Assembly (NCBI RefSeq): GCF_001411555.2
Contig: NC_049911.1
Coordinates: forward strand, 29,423,044 to 29,487,043
Source of the DNA: Juglans regia
Lineage: Eukaryota > Streptophyta > Magnoliopsida > Fagales > Juglandaceae
Length of the DNA stretch: 64,000 bases
Direction of reading: 5' to 3'
The notes beneath the pieces are model-generated. The model worked only from the letters and a program-made list of their open reading frames with translations. It searched no databases and was not told the DNA's origin. The translations under genes and the position numbers were made by a program. Positions 25,295 to 39,777 of the stretch are shown piece by piece (the stretch's first letter is position 1; every line of letters begins with the position of its first letter).

Positions 25295-25862
25295 GAGCAC
25301 TCTCATTGGAATAGCTAAATTAAAGTATATTTTTGATGAATGTAAGATGAATTTAACTTTTAGCTATTCCATTTATATAAATCTCTACATTGGAATAGCC
25401 ATTTTTTCATTATATGACAATAAAATAATATAAGATGAATTTAATTTTGACTATTCACATCAAATCTCCAAATTGAATTATCTATTTATTCATTATATAG
25501 TAATGAGTAATTAATAATTTTAAAAATTTTTTAATTTTTTTAATTATGAATTTATTTTATTTTTTCATATTTTACTATTTATAATATTATATATTAATTT
25601 GTAATTGTATTCTAATTATATTTTTTCAATTGTCATTTAAAATGGAGAGAGAAATAATTAATATTAAAAGGAAAGAGAAAGAAATAATATAAAAAGGATT
25701 TGATGAATGAATAGTATCTTCCAAATTTGGAAATTAGTTTGGATATTACTGTAGCTATATTCCAAATATTTAGAATATAGCTAATTCAATGTGAGCAATT
25801 TATCCACCTAATAGCTAAATTCTCATTGGATTTAACTTTTAGCTAATCCAATGAGAATGCTC
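25295..25862. mobile_element. Tourist/Harbinger-like MITE, copy 2 (568 bp)
   Basis: The terminal inverted repeats are GAGCACTCTCATTGGA and TCCAATGAGAATGCTC, with TTA duplications at 25292-25294 and 25863-25865. The interior matches copy 1 (12225-12794) along its whole length with scattered differences, for example GATGAATGTAAGA and AATAAAATAATATAAGATGAAT. It has no coding capacity. Confidence 0.9.
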
Positions 25863-25865
25863 TTA

Positions 25866-27432
25866 TTGTTCATTTCTACTACGTACTGTAATTTTTTTTT
25901 TTATTTAGTAATTAAATAAGTATTTTTTAATAATCTTATGATTTTTTATTTTTTTAAAAAAAATATTTAAAAGCATTAAAAAATACATGAATAAAAAAAA
26001 AATTTTAAAAAATCCTATAACTAACGGTAGCTTCCGACTGAAGCGGTAGGTATCATGCCACTCATAATTAAGTTTTTGAGAAGGGTTGGAGTCACAAAAG
26101 TTTTTTATAAAAATAAATTACATTATATATTAGATTTCTTTTATAATAAAAATAATTTTATAATTTACTATATCATATTAAATCATTTTAATTTATAAAA
26201 TTAATTTTATAAATAATAAAATTAATTTTATAAATAAAACCTCTACTGTATATAATGGCTCTCAAATAAAAGAGGATCTTTTATCAAACCGTACCAAACA
26301 AAAGAGCAACTTTGATCAAACTGTAACCGGCTGCTGCCAAGGTTCGTCAATATGGATCTACTTAAAAAGGGATAATTCTTCTTATTAATCACTATTTATT
26401 ATATATATTTATAAAAAATTAAAAAAATATATCAGAAGACATATACATAAATAATGACGGATAGATAATAAAACTCATTTAAAAATGTAACTGCTTTTGA
26501 ATATTTGCATCCTATTTTATTATTATTTATTATTGTTTTTTTATTATTTACAGATAATTTTACTGTTATTTATAAATAATCTAACATACTTTTTACGTTC
26601 AAACGCACGTTCTTCTGCCGTGGCTAAAAGTCATCCAGTACGTACCCCATTTTCCTAAAGATAAATATCAGTGCATGAACAGTAACAAGTTTTGAATCTC
26701 GTGCTTTAGTCCATGCATCTAGCCAGCTGACTTTGTGGAAGGAATGCCACCAGACCACGTACGGTAACTGTCCAGGTTGCTCCATAGGGAGTACTACTCC
26801 GACCTAGCTACCCTTTTACATTTTTTAATGTTCGATTGTTAACCAAGCTTTTTATTTCTTTTAATATTTTTTTAAAATAAGTTATAATATCATTAAAAAA
26901 ATATTTATTTAATTAATAAATTATAAAATATAAAAAATACAATCAGGACCACCGAAAACATTTTCCTTCTATTTTTTGTGCAGGAAACTTAATTTAGCAC
27001 TTGTCATTTCATGCAAATGCATCTGAATTTAGGTAAACTACAGCATTGTAAAACAAATAAAAAAACCTTCGCCTGTAAAGCCACCTTCGCGATTAAGGTA
27101 ATAGCGAAATAAGATAAGATAGATTAATTGAATAAAATATTTTTAAAATATTATTATTATTTAAAAATTTTAAAAATTAAATTATTTATTATATTTTATA
27201 TAAAACTTTAAGAAAAATTATAAAGTTGAAATGAGTTTCAGTATAAGACGTTAAAAAATAATTCTTCAAAGTTTGAAGGGTCAATTCCCTCGTGCACGTC
27301 CATTAAGCCGATCCGCCCGTGGCCCCTAACCATTTTGCCTAGCTAGCGCCATGAAACCCTAGGGTATGGTCGGAAAGTCCTACACCGTTTTAGACCAATA
27401 TAATGGATTCTTTTTCAAACGCATGCTCGAGA

Positions 27433-27474
<42 letters not shown>

Positions 27475-28590
27475 ACTAGCGGTTGGACAATGTGCGAGGT
27501 ATATTTATCCGGTTGAAAAATAATTTATTTTATAAAATATAAATATGTTTTAGATTAAAAAAATATATATAATCATAAATAAAATAAGTAGTATATAGAA
27601 AATTTTTTATGAAGCACTTAACAAGTGAAAAGAGAAGTGGAGAATTTTTGTGATAGTGATAGTACTTCGTTGCATAAATCGAAACAATCCAACCGAAAAA
27701 AAAAATGAGAAATGGTAAAATGAAGGGTTGGATTTAAATCTTAAAAATTTTAATGTACCAGCAGCAGTCTCGTCTTTCAAAAAACAACGCACATAGACAT
27801 CATATCCTTAGATATGATTTGGATCGATGTATTAATAGTAGTGACATTGTTTGTGAATAGTAATATATAAAATTATTTGGATTAAGATGTTTTATTTGAT
27901 TTTAGAAAATGAGAGAAAAAAAGTTAAAATAAAAATATTATAAAAGTTAAAATATTATTGGGAAGAGATAGATTGTCAATTCCCTCCTGACTCAATGATG
28001 TTGTAAATTTTTTATTTTTTTAAAAATGTTTATGATGATTAAAAAAATACATGAAAAAAATAAAAAATAAATAAAAAAATGAAATACACATTCATGATAT
28101 ATTTTCAAGTTACTTTTTTATTAGTTGTAGCAGTTCTCTTTAGTTAATTAAGAATATTATCATATTTAAATTATGTTAAAACTCTAATTATTTATATAGT
28201 TATACTTTTTCAAAAATATTTAACAAAATTTTATTATTTATTTAATGATGAAATATTAGTATTTTATAAATGGCTTGGTTATTTTGAAATTAGTGGTACT
28301 TGTGTAAAATCCTGTATGGCGTAAGATTTTATAATTGATAAAAAAAAAGCACATTTGCCACATCTGTCAAATTGAAGAAAAAAAATAAAGTGTAATTTCA
28401 AATATTAAAATAGTCTAATGTATAAGAATAAAATTATTATTTATTTATGTTCATAATTTATTATGAAATTTAAATTATATTAAAAATTCAAATTAATTAG
28501 ATAGTTTTTTTCTCTTAAAAATGTATAGTAAAATTTTATCATTTATTTAATGATAACAAATTAGTGTTTTATAAATTAAAGTTGATTTTT
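25866..28590. other. AT-rich, repeat-laden intergenic DNA
   Basis: No gene is recognised. There is a long (TA)n tract at about 27435-27471. A short internal duplication lies near 26197-26236, and stretches near 26090-26240 and 27120-27250 resemble dispersed AT-rich repeats seen elsewhere in the window (33530-33720 and 35870-36080). Confidence 0.5.
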
Positions 28591-28592
28591 AG

Positions 28593-29169
28593 TGTATGAT
28601 ATAATAAACAGTAATAGAATATGCGAAAAAAACATGCAAAGAAAAAAAAAACAGCTTCTTTATTGATCATTTAAAACTCAAAAATCAATATTTTTTTCAC
28701 TTTTTCTTTCTTCCTCTCTCTCATTCCCTACGCACGATTGCGATATTACGTCACACATTGGCATTCACACGGACAAAAAAAAAAAAATCTTTAATGTTCA
28801 TGACTGTTCATCATACTGTCGATGAACAATAATAAGATATGAAAAAAAAAACGGCTGATTTAGATTGTGTATGATATAATAAACAGTAATAGGATATACG
28901 AAAAAACATGCAAAGAACAAAAAAAAAAAAGCAGCTTCTTCATTGATTATTTAAAACTCAAAAATCAATATTTTTTCTATTTTTTCTTTCTTCCTCTCTC
29001 TCATTCCCTACGCACGATTGCAGTATTACGTTGCACATTGGCATTCACATGGACAAAAAAAAAAAAAAAACTTTACTGTTCATTATTGTTCATCAAATTC
29101 ATCATACTGTCGATGAACAGTAATAAGATATTTAAAAAAAAAAAAAAAAAAAAAACTGATTTAGATTTA
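28593..29169. repeat. Tandem duplication with a 275-bp period
   Basis: Two copies begin TGTATGATATAATAAACAG at 28594 and 28869. Both contain CCTACGCACGATTGC, TGGCATTCACA, an A run and a GATGAACA(G/A)TAATAAGATAT box. They differ by substitutions and by A-run lengths, so the duplication is not very recent. Each copy has a GTTCATC...GATGAAC inverted element. I do not recognise the parent element. Confidence 0.85.
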
Positions 29170-29539
29170 CTGTTCACGGTGAACAATAATGAATAGTAAC
29201 GTTATAGCGGCTTTTAAGTATAGGCAGAGATATATACACACTAGTAACAGAGTAATCTCTAAGGGACGTTTACCTAATTTAATTAATTAATAATATTATT
29301 ATATTTAAATTATGTTAAAATTTTAATTATTTATGTAGTTTTATTTTTTTTTAAAATATTTAACAAAATTTTATCATTTATTTAATGATAAATTATTAAT
29401 ATTTTATATAATAAATTTGATAGTCTATGTATGATATGATATTTATATTTTAATTATTTATTTTAAAATAGTTTAAATCAATGTTTAAATTTCTACCATT
29501 TGATCAAATCTGGGACTTAAGAATAAGAGTTGGGATTTA

Positions 29540-30240
29540 AATCTTCAAAACTTTTATTTTCCCCTCATTTTTCCTTTCTCCCTCTCTCTCCTTCCGCTTC
29601 ACGTCTTACATTTCTCTCACCTGATCTCCTCCCTCAAACAGCCTAGCACCACCGTGCACCACCCTACTGCGTCACCGACCACCTCACCAGCTTCCCTTCA
29701 CGCTGGCGACCAAACCCCACTGTTGAAGCCCCTTGGCAGCTCCTCCCTTAGCCGCACGCGAGCAATCCAAAATGGGTCTCAACGCACGGGTTCTCCACCC
29801 TTGCGCCACCATGGCTCAGCCCCAGCTCCACTAAGCATCACCACCGAGTTCCCTGCACGCTGTGGACCACTTCCATGGAACCCACCACCCGCACCACCCG
29901 AAGCTGCTCCCTAGCCCCACCAACGCAGCACCTCTACACGCACCCGTAGCGCCGCCATTAGCCAACCCCATGCCACCACACTACCACAACGGCCTAGATC
30001 TGCCGCCTACAGCTCACAACGCCACCACCAGCCTTCCACAGCATCTCCCCTGCTCCTCCATGCCCAGTCAAGCCTCTACCTCTTTCATTTTGTGATTTTG
30101 TATATTTTGTAATTTTGTAGAATTGTGATCATTTACAGTAAGTTTATGATCATCTTATGATAATTTTGAGATGATTTACTATGAGTTTATGATCATCCTA
30201 TAATGATTTTAATATGATTTACAGGGAGTTTGGTCTGTAT
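29540..30240. other. C-rich island with proline-rich frames, probable transposon cargo
   Basis: Between about 29575 and 30085 the sequence becomes C-rich (ACC, CAC and CCA triplets) within AT-rich DNA. The open frames there (29654-29914 and 29862-30095) are compositional, match no family I know and lack splice signals. At about 30141-30230 a 43-bp unit with AGTTTATGATCATC repeats about twice. Such islands are common inside non-autonomous plant transposons, but I found no termini. Confidence 0.4.
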
Positions 30241-32978
30241 TTGTTATGAGGTAGTGAGATTGTACAGATTAGGGACATAAGTGGAAGACAAAAATATACA
30301 CTATTTATTCATGTTCATCAACAGATAGGCTCTATAATCTATATAACTATAAAGAGGTATAAAGAATGATATATAGTACTTCGATCCACCAACGTCGGAT
30401 GCAAAACTAGGACGTGGATGATCTCTAGCTAGTTTAATTAATGCGGCCTAATTGAATGAGTATGATCCGAATCATCATCCTTCAATTATTCATTCATACA
30501 ACACATAATGATAAGTTTATTACCTCTTATTATCTATTTATTAATTTATAATATATTTGAATTTTTTTATTATTTTCTTTTCAGTAATTTTTTTATTTTT
30601 TTATTTTAAATTTTTTTAACCTCCTTAATTATTAATAAAAAATTAAAAAATATATATAATTTTATTAATAATCACTTTATTAACTATTAAATAAAAATAA
30701 TAATTAAAAAAATAAAGAGAGTAATAAGTAGGTGATAGGAAATAATAAACCTATCCTTATCTTTATATTAATTAGTTCGAAAGTGGCGCTACCGGTGCCA
30801 TATATGTCTTCTGCTATTTGTTCGATCTGTTTCAACCAACAAGACTAGGGCGGTTTTCTTTCAATTATAGGTTAATTAATTAATCACTAGCGTTGTTTGA
30901 TTTCTTTTTATTATTTTTAAAAGATAATTTCATTCTTTCTCGTGCATGTGATCCCGGGGAATAGGCCACCCATTTAAATATCAGTTTTATTTATAGGCCA
31001 GCATTTTCAAAAACAGCGATTCAAGCTAGCTAGCTGCTAGCTTTAGTAGTGGATCATTGAATTATTCTTGATTATAACATCCTCTTAAAACGTGAGGCTA
31101 TATATATATATATATATATATATATAATGTGAATGTCTGTTGTTATCAGTTTGAAAAGGTCCGTTGAGGTTAGCTGAGGGTATCTATTTCGATCGTCTTT
31201 TATGATTATGATTATTATTAATTTTCATGATCTAGGTAGTCGAGATCTGTTCGAAAAATCCAATTAATTTCATGTCTTATATATATATATATATAAAAGA
31301 TAAATTTAATTGTAAGCGATCCTACGTATTAATACATACACATTCAATATGATTGGTCAGAAAATAAATTTTATTAAAAACAATATTAATTTAAATTTAA
31401 AATATGAAAATAACTACATTGTTTGGTCAAATAATTACTTGAAGTTTAGGTTTATTCTTTCATACAAAAACAGTATATACATGAAAAAGAAATTAAATGG
31501 ATTGAAATTAATTTAACCACCATATATATATATATATATATAATTGCTAATTCCTCTTCTTAATCTCTTTTTTGTTTTATATGTGCGAGTCAAAATCCAA
31601 GCATCCCATGATCTCTTCAATCGTTAAAATCATCATATCGAGATCCTAACCATCTTATTGTTGATTTATGGATGCCAATGAACATGACATGATCTTTATT
31701 GGAAGATGAAATTAGACTCAACCTTGAGGGGACTCGCGCCATAAGAACCGGAAGCTTGAAGAGTGGGAAATAGTAGAAAATGTGGAATAAAAGGTGGGAT
31801 TTGTACCTTTGACAAAGACAATGCTTCACATGGCCTACAGAATTCTGTTCTTTGAAGTGGAAGGGCATGAGTTGGAATGATAATGTATAAGTTGGCGAAA
31901 AAGTTGAGGTTGGAGGCTAGGAATCATATATATATATATATAGTACAGCAATATCAATAAAATAAATTAAAATATAATAAATAAATAAGATGAACCGTAT
32001 AACACTAATAATTAATACATTAATGAATGGGTCGGTTACTAAATATTAAAAAAAAAAACAAAAACTCAGTGGGTCCTCCTGTCAATAATAATAATAATTG
32101 TCATGAGAAGAGGAGGAAAGGATGAGGCCACTAGGCCACTACTAGGCTACTTTTATAGATCCACATGAAAGATAGTGTCATCGCAAGAAATCTTATAATC
32201 TGAACGTGACACTTTGCTGGGTCGACACTACTTCCCAGCATATCTTTCTTCTAAACACAATTTATTGCCATTTTAGCTTTTTATATATACCATGTTTTCT
32301 GCTTTGTATCTTGAAAGCATGCAATAAATAATTTGAGTCTTATCCACCATTAATTTTAAATTAATTTAAGAGAAAAAATATTTATAATTATAAATTATGA
32401 AATCACTACGTCATCATTTTAAAAAAAATTAATTTTTTAATAATAAATTTTATTTATTTTTAAAGTGATTACGTAAAAATTGTATACTTCACGATTATAT
32501 ATAGAATTATTCTCAATTTAATTACTCACTGACCCATCTCTACAGTCCACGCGCAATAAAATAAAATAAAATAAATAAAACTGAAATGAAGGTCAAACAG
32601 GCATATTTGTGTTTGGAGGTCCAGCTGGTGAAGTTTTGTTCGGGCTGATAAAGAAGCAGCCTCCATTATGGTCCACATGTTAGTTGGCCGGGGGGTGGCT
32701 TCAAAGCCAACAACGACAAAGTTGAGCAAAAGTTGATTGAAGTTGGAAATCATAGGAGGCTGCCGCTTAGTTAGTGGATGGGAAAAGTATAGATTGTAGT
32801 TTTCTTCTTCTTCTTCTTCTTCTTTTTCTTTTTTGGAAAATAATGCTAAGGGGGTGAAATTATGTACTCATAGACTCTTTTTTTATTTCATTTCAATGTC
32901 ATGATCAATGATTCATTAATCTCTTACTATCCTCTAATGTTACTACGATCATGTTTAAATACAGGATAAAAAATACTT

Positions 32979-33152
32979 TAACTATAAAAAAATTACATAA
33001 AAATAAACATACAAAATTATATGATTTGATGTGATACGTTAAATTAGAAAATTATTTTTATCACAAAGTATATCTAACGGATTACATGAAATTATAGAAG
33101 TTTATAAATTTATTTTTATGTAATCTATTTGTGTTTATAACATTTCTCACAA
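32979..33152. repeat. Foldback MITE-like repeat, diverged copy
   Basis: The sequence follows the 7050-7212 repeat: ACATAAAAATAAACAT, then GATTTGATGTGATACGTTA, ATATCTAACGGATTACATG and TTTATTTTTATGTAATC. The arms are inverted but diverged. Confidence 0.55.
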
Positions 33153-34029
33153 ATAACTAGAGCATGTACGTTACTAACAAAATTTGAATTTAAATGAAAA
33201 CGCACACTCTTTAAGATTTTAAATAAATGCCTGAATTTGGAAAATGCTTATCGGAATATCTGATGGATAGTACATTTTGCATTTTTTTTAAAAATAATAA
33301 TATAACAAATAGACAAAATATACTTTTGCTCCCCATGCATCAGTTTCTGGTACCTGAATTATGCCTGAACATACGGACACATGCACACCTTCTTTTTAAT
33401 GAAGAAATAGTTTTTCTCCTGAATTCCACGGTCAATAACGTTGAAGAAGCCAATGCAAAGACAGGAAGAGAGAAGAAAACAAAGGCAGTTTGGTAACACT
33501 TTCCGTCGTTTGTTTTTACACATTACGTACCATACTTGAGTTTAAAGTTAAAAATTAAATAAAATATTATTAAAATATATATTTAATATTATTTTTATTT
33601 TAAAATGTAAAAAAATTAAATTATTTATTTTATTTTATATAATAATTAAATAAGATAAGATGAAATAAATTGACAATAATTATAAAAACAAACTAGATAA
33701 TAATAGTAACTAGAGTGTAGGGAATTTGTTGAGAAGGTAAGGTACTATAGATTATTATTTTCAATTTCTTTCTGATTTCATCAAGGACTGGCCTCGCATG
33801 CAGTGGATGGCATCCCCGGCACAATGAGACCCTTTTTTTTTTTTTTTTTTAATGGATTTTTGACAATACGAGAGACAAAATAAGAGAATCTTGCCGGGTG
33901 ACTTTGATATGTCCCCTCAATATGTGATTCTAGTAATTTTTCCTCTACCTCGCCCGCCCGCCCGCCCATTGTCACTGTTTGCATAAGGTGCTTTTGTCGC
34001 CAAAATTGTATCAGCATCGACAATTAAGA

Positions 34030-34815
34030 ATAATAATATACATACAATATATTGTATAATATAATATTATAAAATGAGAATATTTTTATAAAATAATATT
34101 ATTTTTATAAGATATTTTATAAAAATATCTCTCATTTAAAATATAATTATGTAAAGTATTGTAAAAAATGTTATGTGTAAATTATTTTTCGATACTTAAT
34201 GCGTGAACAATGTTTTATGAAGAGTATAGTTACCGTAGTATATGCATGTCTGTGATTTGATGCAACATATCCTCTCTCTCTCTCTCTCTCTAATATTTTA
34301 ATTATGAAAACAGACTTGCATACCAAAAATGGAAGACACTAGTCACAACCAAAAATAGATACAGAAATAAACACTACATAGGATATGTCACGAGACATTC
34401 ATTCAGTTCACTTTCAAGTCATCTGCCTGAGTACTACAATTGATTCCTTTTTTTTTTTTTCCAAATGTTGCAATTATCATGCTAGATCGTTTTATAAACA
34501 TGTTGAAGATATTTCAGTTTAGTTATGTTTAGAAATATATTTTCAGATATATTAATTAAGGTATAATATCTGTTAACTGTGATGCCTAGAATGAGTTATT
34601 ATTCCCTAAGAAATACTTGTGTAATTAGAATGGTTTCTGAATTTTGCGAGCAATGATATCCATACAATACATTTCACAATATATTTCGTAACACATATTT
34701 TAAAGTGAAGATATTTTTATAAAGTGATATTACTTTTATACAATATTTTATTAAATTACCCTTCATTTTAAAACATAGTTGTGTAATATATTGTGAAAAA
34801 TTATACATATTTATT
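34030..34815. repeat. Pair of related AT-rich foldback repeats
   Basis: Two segments, about 34036-34200 and 34665-34815, share the order ACAATA...GAAGATATTTTTATAAA-type, AATATTA(C/T)TTTTAT, a TCATTTTAAAA block and a terminal GTGAAAAAT/GTAAAAAAT box. The first contains TGAGAATATTTTTATAAA and its near inverse. They look like one short dispersed family. Boundaries are approximate. Confidence 0.4.
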
Positions 34816-36465
34816 ATTTTTCTTTAAAACAATAAAATAAAATCTAAATATTTTTCAAAAGTACTGTACAGAATTTGGACATCATAAAATCTATATAAAT
34901 TATTTTCACTCCTCTACAAGTATATACATTTATACGACGTGTGTATTTATTCTATATAAATCAGAGTAGTAGGATGCCCACACGAGGGTCACAAGTTTCC
35001 GTGTAGTTGGACCTTTATCCCTAAGCTTATCTAAAAACCTAATTAGATCCATCCGGGGATGTCCCCCAATGGGTTGAACTGTTGTAAAAACACAACAGAA
35101 AAAGTCCAAACATAAATAATTTGTACACTTCGGGTTTCATAACTGGCGTATGGTTCAACCCTTTGATGTGATGAGTGTCGATTAATGTAAACCCACAAAT
35201 AAAAGAATCATCATAGACAGCTTCTCTCCTCTGTATGATTGTGTCTGTCTGATCTGTCTCTTCTAGCTGTGATTCACTTGTTGGCTGGGATTCATTATTC
35301 ACAGACAGAACGCTATTTGTTTGAAGACAAGATGCTGAATCAAAAGTACGAGATTGAACGTTACAGCTAGGCCTTAGAGGTGGGGTTCATTTTGAAATTA
35401 AATCATAAATAAAATAAAAACAAAAAACAAATCAATAAACTCGGAGTATTGTCAATGTTTTGGGCCCCATTTCCGGGCTAGCCCATCCCTAGTACATGGG
35501 TCGGGCCATCGGCTACCACTACAATAGTCACTATCATCTTAACACAAGTTACAACAGATATCGTACCATTGGGCTACAATATTTTAGATTTTGATATTAA
35601 AAAAAAAAGTCTTTTAGAAATTTTCAGGTAAGAGATTTTATTTTATTATCGATATAGTAATTAATATATCGTATTTTAAGTAATTTCTATTAAAGTAATT
35701 AGCTCACGAAGTTACTTAAACGTGTATATATTACGATGACAATAATTAAGATACATAATAACATTGGGATATAGTGTCGGGAAAAACAGCTTAAAAGTAA
35801 TAAATTACTTTCTCTCAAAGTGTGATAAAAATGAATAATTAATAAAAAGATTTATGAATATCGTTTTTTTAGGCCTCGTTTGTTTTTAAAAATGAAATAA
35901 GTTAAAAATGAAATGAGTTAAAAATTGAATAAAATATTGATAAAATATATTTTTTAATATATATTTTATTTTTGAAATTTAAAAATTTTAAATTATTTAT
36001 TTTATTTTATTTAAAAATTTTAAAAAATTATAATAATTAAATGAGAAAAAATGAAAAATTTTATAAAAAGAAATGAGATACGATTGTTGGTTGGACCTCG
36101 GAGGTAATGGAAACGAAGTTGATAACGCTGCATTGTGTGGTATGTTAGACTCTGGGCCCAGTCTAACTAACAAGGCCGAACTCGTGGCAACGTTGTACGA
36201 GCACACCCCAAGGTTAGGCTCCCAGAAAGCCTCCACGCGCTTAGCGGCCAGGTCATAACCTGATTTGGCGGCTTCTCTTCCACGTAATCCCTCCCTCCTG
36301 CCCAATTTATTTAAAACAACGAGCCGACCAACGCAACTACTGGCTTCGTGATTCTCAAGTTATAAACCGGAAGAGAGAGAGAGAGAGATCGATAAACTGT
36401 AGGAAATTCCTTCACGCAAAGTCTTATTTCTAAGGGTTCTCCAAGTTGCTTATCCTCCTGGATCG

Positions 36466-39400
36466 ATGGTGAGTCGTATTTCTTTTCATATGAGTTTTGT
36501 TATATAAAAATATAAAGCATACTCTTAGATCGCACAGCATTTTGCTGATCGGCCTATTTTATTTTATTTTATTTTTTGAGCATTTTGATTTTATCTCGGT
36601 ATTTAATTCTGGATTTTTTCCCCTGCTCATTTGTGATATATACTGGAATTCTCACGTTGCTTTAGTTAACCTGGTGTTTGGTTGCCCAGAAACATTTGCG
36701 AGATAGAGGAAACGAAAATATCTAGCCATGGCGCCTGGCGGCAGGTGTTTTTTTTGTGGAAAAAATTAAATGATTTGTCGCATAAATTAGAATGGTCCCT
36801 TTATTTCTCATCACTCTCCTCCTTTGATCAGAAAAAAAAAAAGAACGGTTCGTTTAGACTCGGTTTCTGTGGTTTTGTTTAAATCTTTATCTCTCTAGCT
36901 ATAAGGATCACTTCAATTGTAGACTTTCCTCTTGTTTTATTGTCGTTCTTCCCCCCTTTCAATTACAAAACAAATAAGTTGAGTAAAATTTCCCAACTTG
37001 TAACGTTTTTGCCTAATCCCTCTTCTCTCTTTTTCTCTCTCGAAGTTTCTCAATCACCGGAATCCACCCTTCATCATCATGGATTATCGCTGAAATCTAC
37101 TCTCCATACCACTCAAAAACCCAAAGCATTCACTCTCTCCAGGAGACACAAATGCGCAAGAGGAAACCACAGCCCAATCTCATCAAACCGATTGTACATG
37201 TTTTGTTTTTGGAAACTGGGTTCTTTCGCCCCAGAATTTGTGGGCAATTAAACATGTTATGAGCCTATGCTGTATGATTAATTACTCTTATATAAACTAC
37301 GGGTCTATTAGATTTTATATAGACCATGAGACTTTCATGAGTTTCACAGGTTTTTGGGTTTATTTTCTTTTGTGTTTTTAATTCCACTTTTTATTGTATT
37401 TTCTAACCCTTGCATGGAATCTGCATAATGTTAGTTGACTGATAAAGATGGAAATTTCATTGGTCATCTTTTCACCTTTTTTCACTTTTGAACTGGTCTT
37501 GTAGGAGAACAACACAATGCAAGGTAGTGTGCTGGCATTTACAGACGACGCTGTTCTGCCAGTCAGTGCTGTATCTACTACAGTTACTGAGCTTGGCATT
37601 AGAGGGTTTGAACTATGCGATCCTCAAATTATCACTCAAGCATCTTCTTTGAGTACGTTCTCTTCTATTATCCACTAAAAATAAGATTTTGCTTATTACT
37701 TGTGAATGTATTGAATTGCTGCCATTGAAGTATAAATCGATTTGATACTTGAAGGTGTTTTTGGTTTTCTGTAGATTTGGTTCGAGTTTGTGACCTTTTT
37801 TCGGGTATATGCCTGAAAACTGTGTTTGGCATAGTCTTTCTATAATATAGTACTGGGGAGGATGCTAGATTGTTTTCCTGAGAAATTTTAAATTAAAAAC
37901 TCAAACCATTTGTCAAGCTCTTGTATTAACATTGTTGGATGTTAGTTTAAATATCTTTTTTATGGTCCTTGTTATGGCAAAATCTTCATGCTCTTGTATT
38001 TGAAATTATTTTTTTCATGTTTGTTCTTCTTCTTCTTCTTCTTCTTCTTCTTCTTTTTTTGTTTTTATTTTTTATTTATTTATTTATCAGTATCTTCATG
38101 TTTGTTCTTTTAATTTGAAGATTCATTAAGTCTAGGTTTTAGTAGCTGTAATTCAAATATTCTCTTTACAGCTGTCTCCTGATTTTGGTCTTGACTTGCA
38201 ATAGATCATCTGCCTGTGGAGTCTTCCTCTATAGATATTGTTATTTGTATCAGTAGATCAGCTGAATTTCCCAGCGTTCCATTCTTTGAGGAAATCTCAA
38301 GAGTGTTGAAGCCTGGTGGCACAATACTAATTCACAGGACTTTTCAGTCCGCAACAGGGGAAACAGATAAGGTAATTGGGTTTGGGATTTTGTGACTGCA
38401 TGAAATTAGTTTGTAGTGAGAGTCTGACTAGGGTTTCTTACAGACAACCTCTGCTCTTGAGCGCAACTTGCTTTTGGCAGGGTTCTTAGAAGCTGAGGTC
38501 CTTGGACACAAGTCAATGGTACTTTCTTGTATCAACACCTTGATTTAGTGGTTTCTTATTATTCTTTGGGTGTGGAAGACTAACCTCGATTGGGAGGTTA
38601 ATATTTGTAATGTATGTTTTACTAGTTAGTTAAATTTCAGTGTCCTCTTTTTTGTTTATAGGTCAAGGCTAAGAAGGCTTCGTGGAAGATTGGTTCTTCA
38701 TTTGCTATCAAGAAGGCCACAAAAATACCGATTACAGTTCAGATCAATGATGACTCAGATCTGATTGATGAAGATAGCCTATTAAGTGAAGAGGATTTAA
38801 AGAAACCACAGCTACCACTGGGTAAGAGATAAACTGGAGCCATAAACAACTATCATGTTAACTCTCTTCATTGGCATAGAGTTTGGGAGTTCTGCTGCCT
38901 CCTGTCCCTCCCCCTTCCCTGGCTTTGCAGTTCCATTAATTATGAAAACTTCTTGTGCAGTTGGTGATTGTGAAGTTGGAAGCACGAGGAAAGCTTGCAA
39001 AAACTGCACGTGTGGGCGGGCTGAAGCAGAGCAGAAAGTACAGATAGGACTGACTGTGGAGCTGATTAATAATCCTCAATCAGCTTGCGGCAGTGTATGT
39101 ATCTATTGTTTGATACAATTATTAATTGCTGCATGTAGTGACATTTTTTTGTGTGGCACACGTTGATTACCATTATCTTTAAGAGTGAGTGAAGTGACAC
39201 GATCATACATGTGGCTTTTATGCTATGGTGAGAACCTGGGTGATGTCCCTACCCAGAAGTAATACCGGTATACTGATTGAAATAAGTAAATTTAGGTGAG
39301 GATGTTCAAAGGTAAAATTTTAGATCCTAGTTATCCTGGTATTTAATAATTAATTGATATATAAAAAAAGGGGCTATAGGGGGTTTTTATTGGCAAAGGG

Positions 39401-39734
39401 TTATAGAGGTGTTGCTGTTAGATGTGTTTTCCTGTGAAAGTACAGGACGATCAAACATCAAATTTTACCTCAGTAGATCTCAGGAGCTTTAGAAAATGTC
39501 AAAACTGCCCTTTCTTTTATCATGCATGCAGTTTTTTATTGTTCCACTGCGCTGAACATATCTCAATCATCCTTTTTTCATAAATGTTGCAATACTCTGA
39601 ACGGTCTTCTACAACCTGCAGTGTGGGCTAGGTGATGCTTTTCGGTGCAGTACATGTCCTTACAAGGGTCTTCCGGCCTTCAAACTGGGCGAGAAGGTAC
39701 TCTATAAATTCCAGGACAACCCCCCCCCCCCCCC

Positions 39735-39777
<43 letters not shown>

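Larger units (their letters stand above)
30241..36379. other. Gene-free AT-rich intergenic DNA
   Basis: No gene is recognised. It holds TA microsatellites (about 31101-31126, 31524-31542 and 31928-31942), a TTC run (about 32803-32824), a CT run (about 34271-34291) and a poly-T run at about 33833-33851. Copies of dispersed repeats lie near 32979-33152 (foldback family), 34030-34200 with 34670-34815 (a second AT-rich foldback pair), and 35871-36080 (starting GCCTCGTTTGT). The last part is the likely promoter of the DRE2 gene. Confidence 0.5.

Noticed and set aside
29654..30095. Proline-rich open frames as a possible cell-wall protein gene
   Set aside because: The composition follows from a C-rich island. 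There is no signal peptide, no repeated SPPP-type motif and no gene context.
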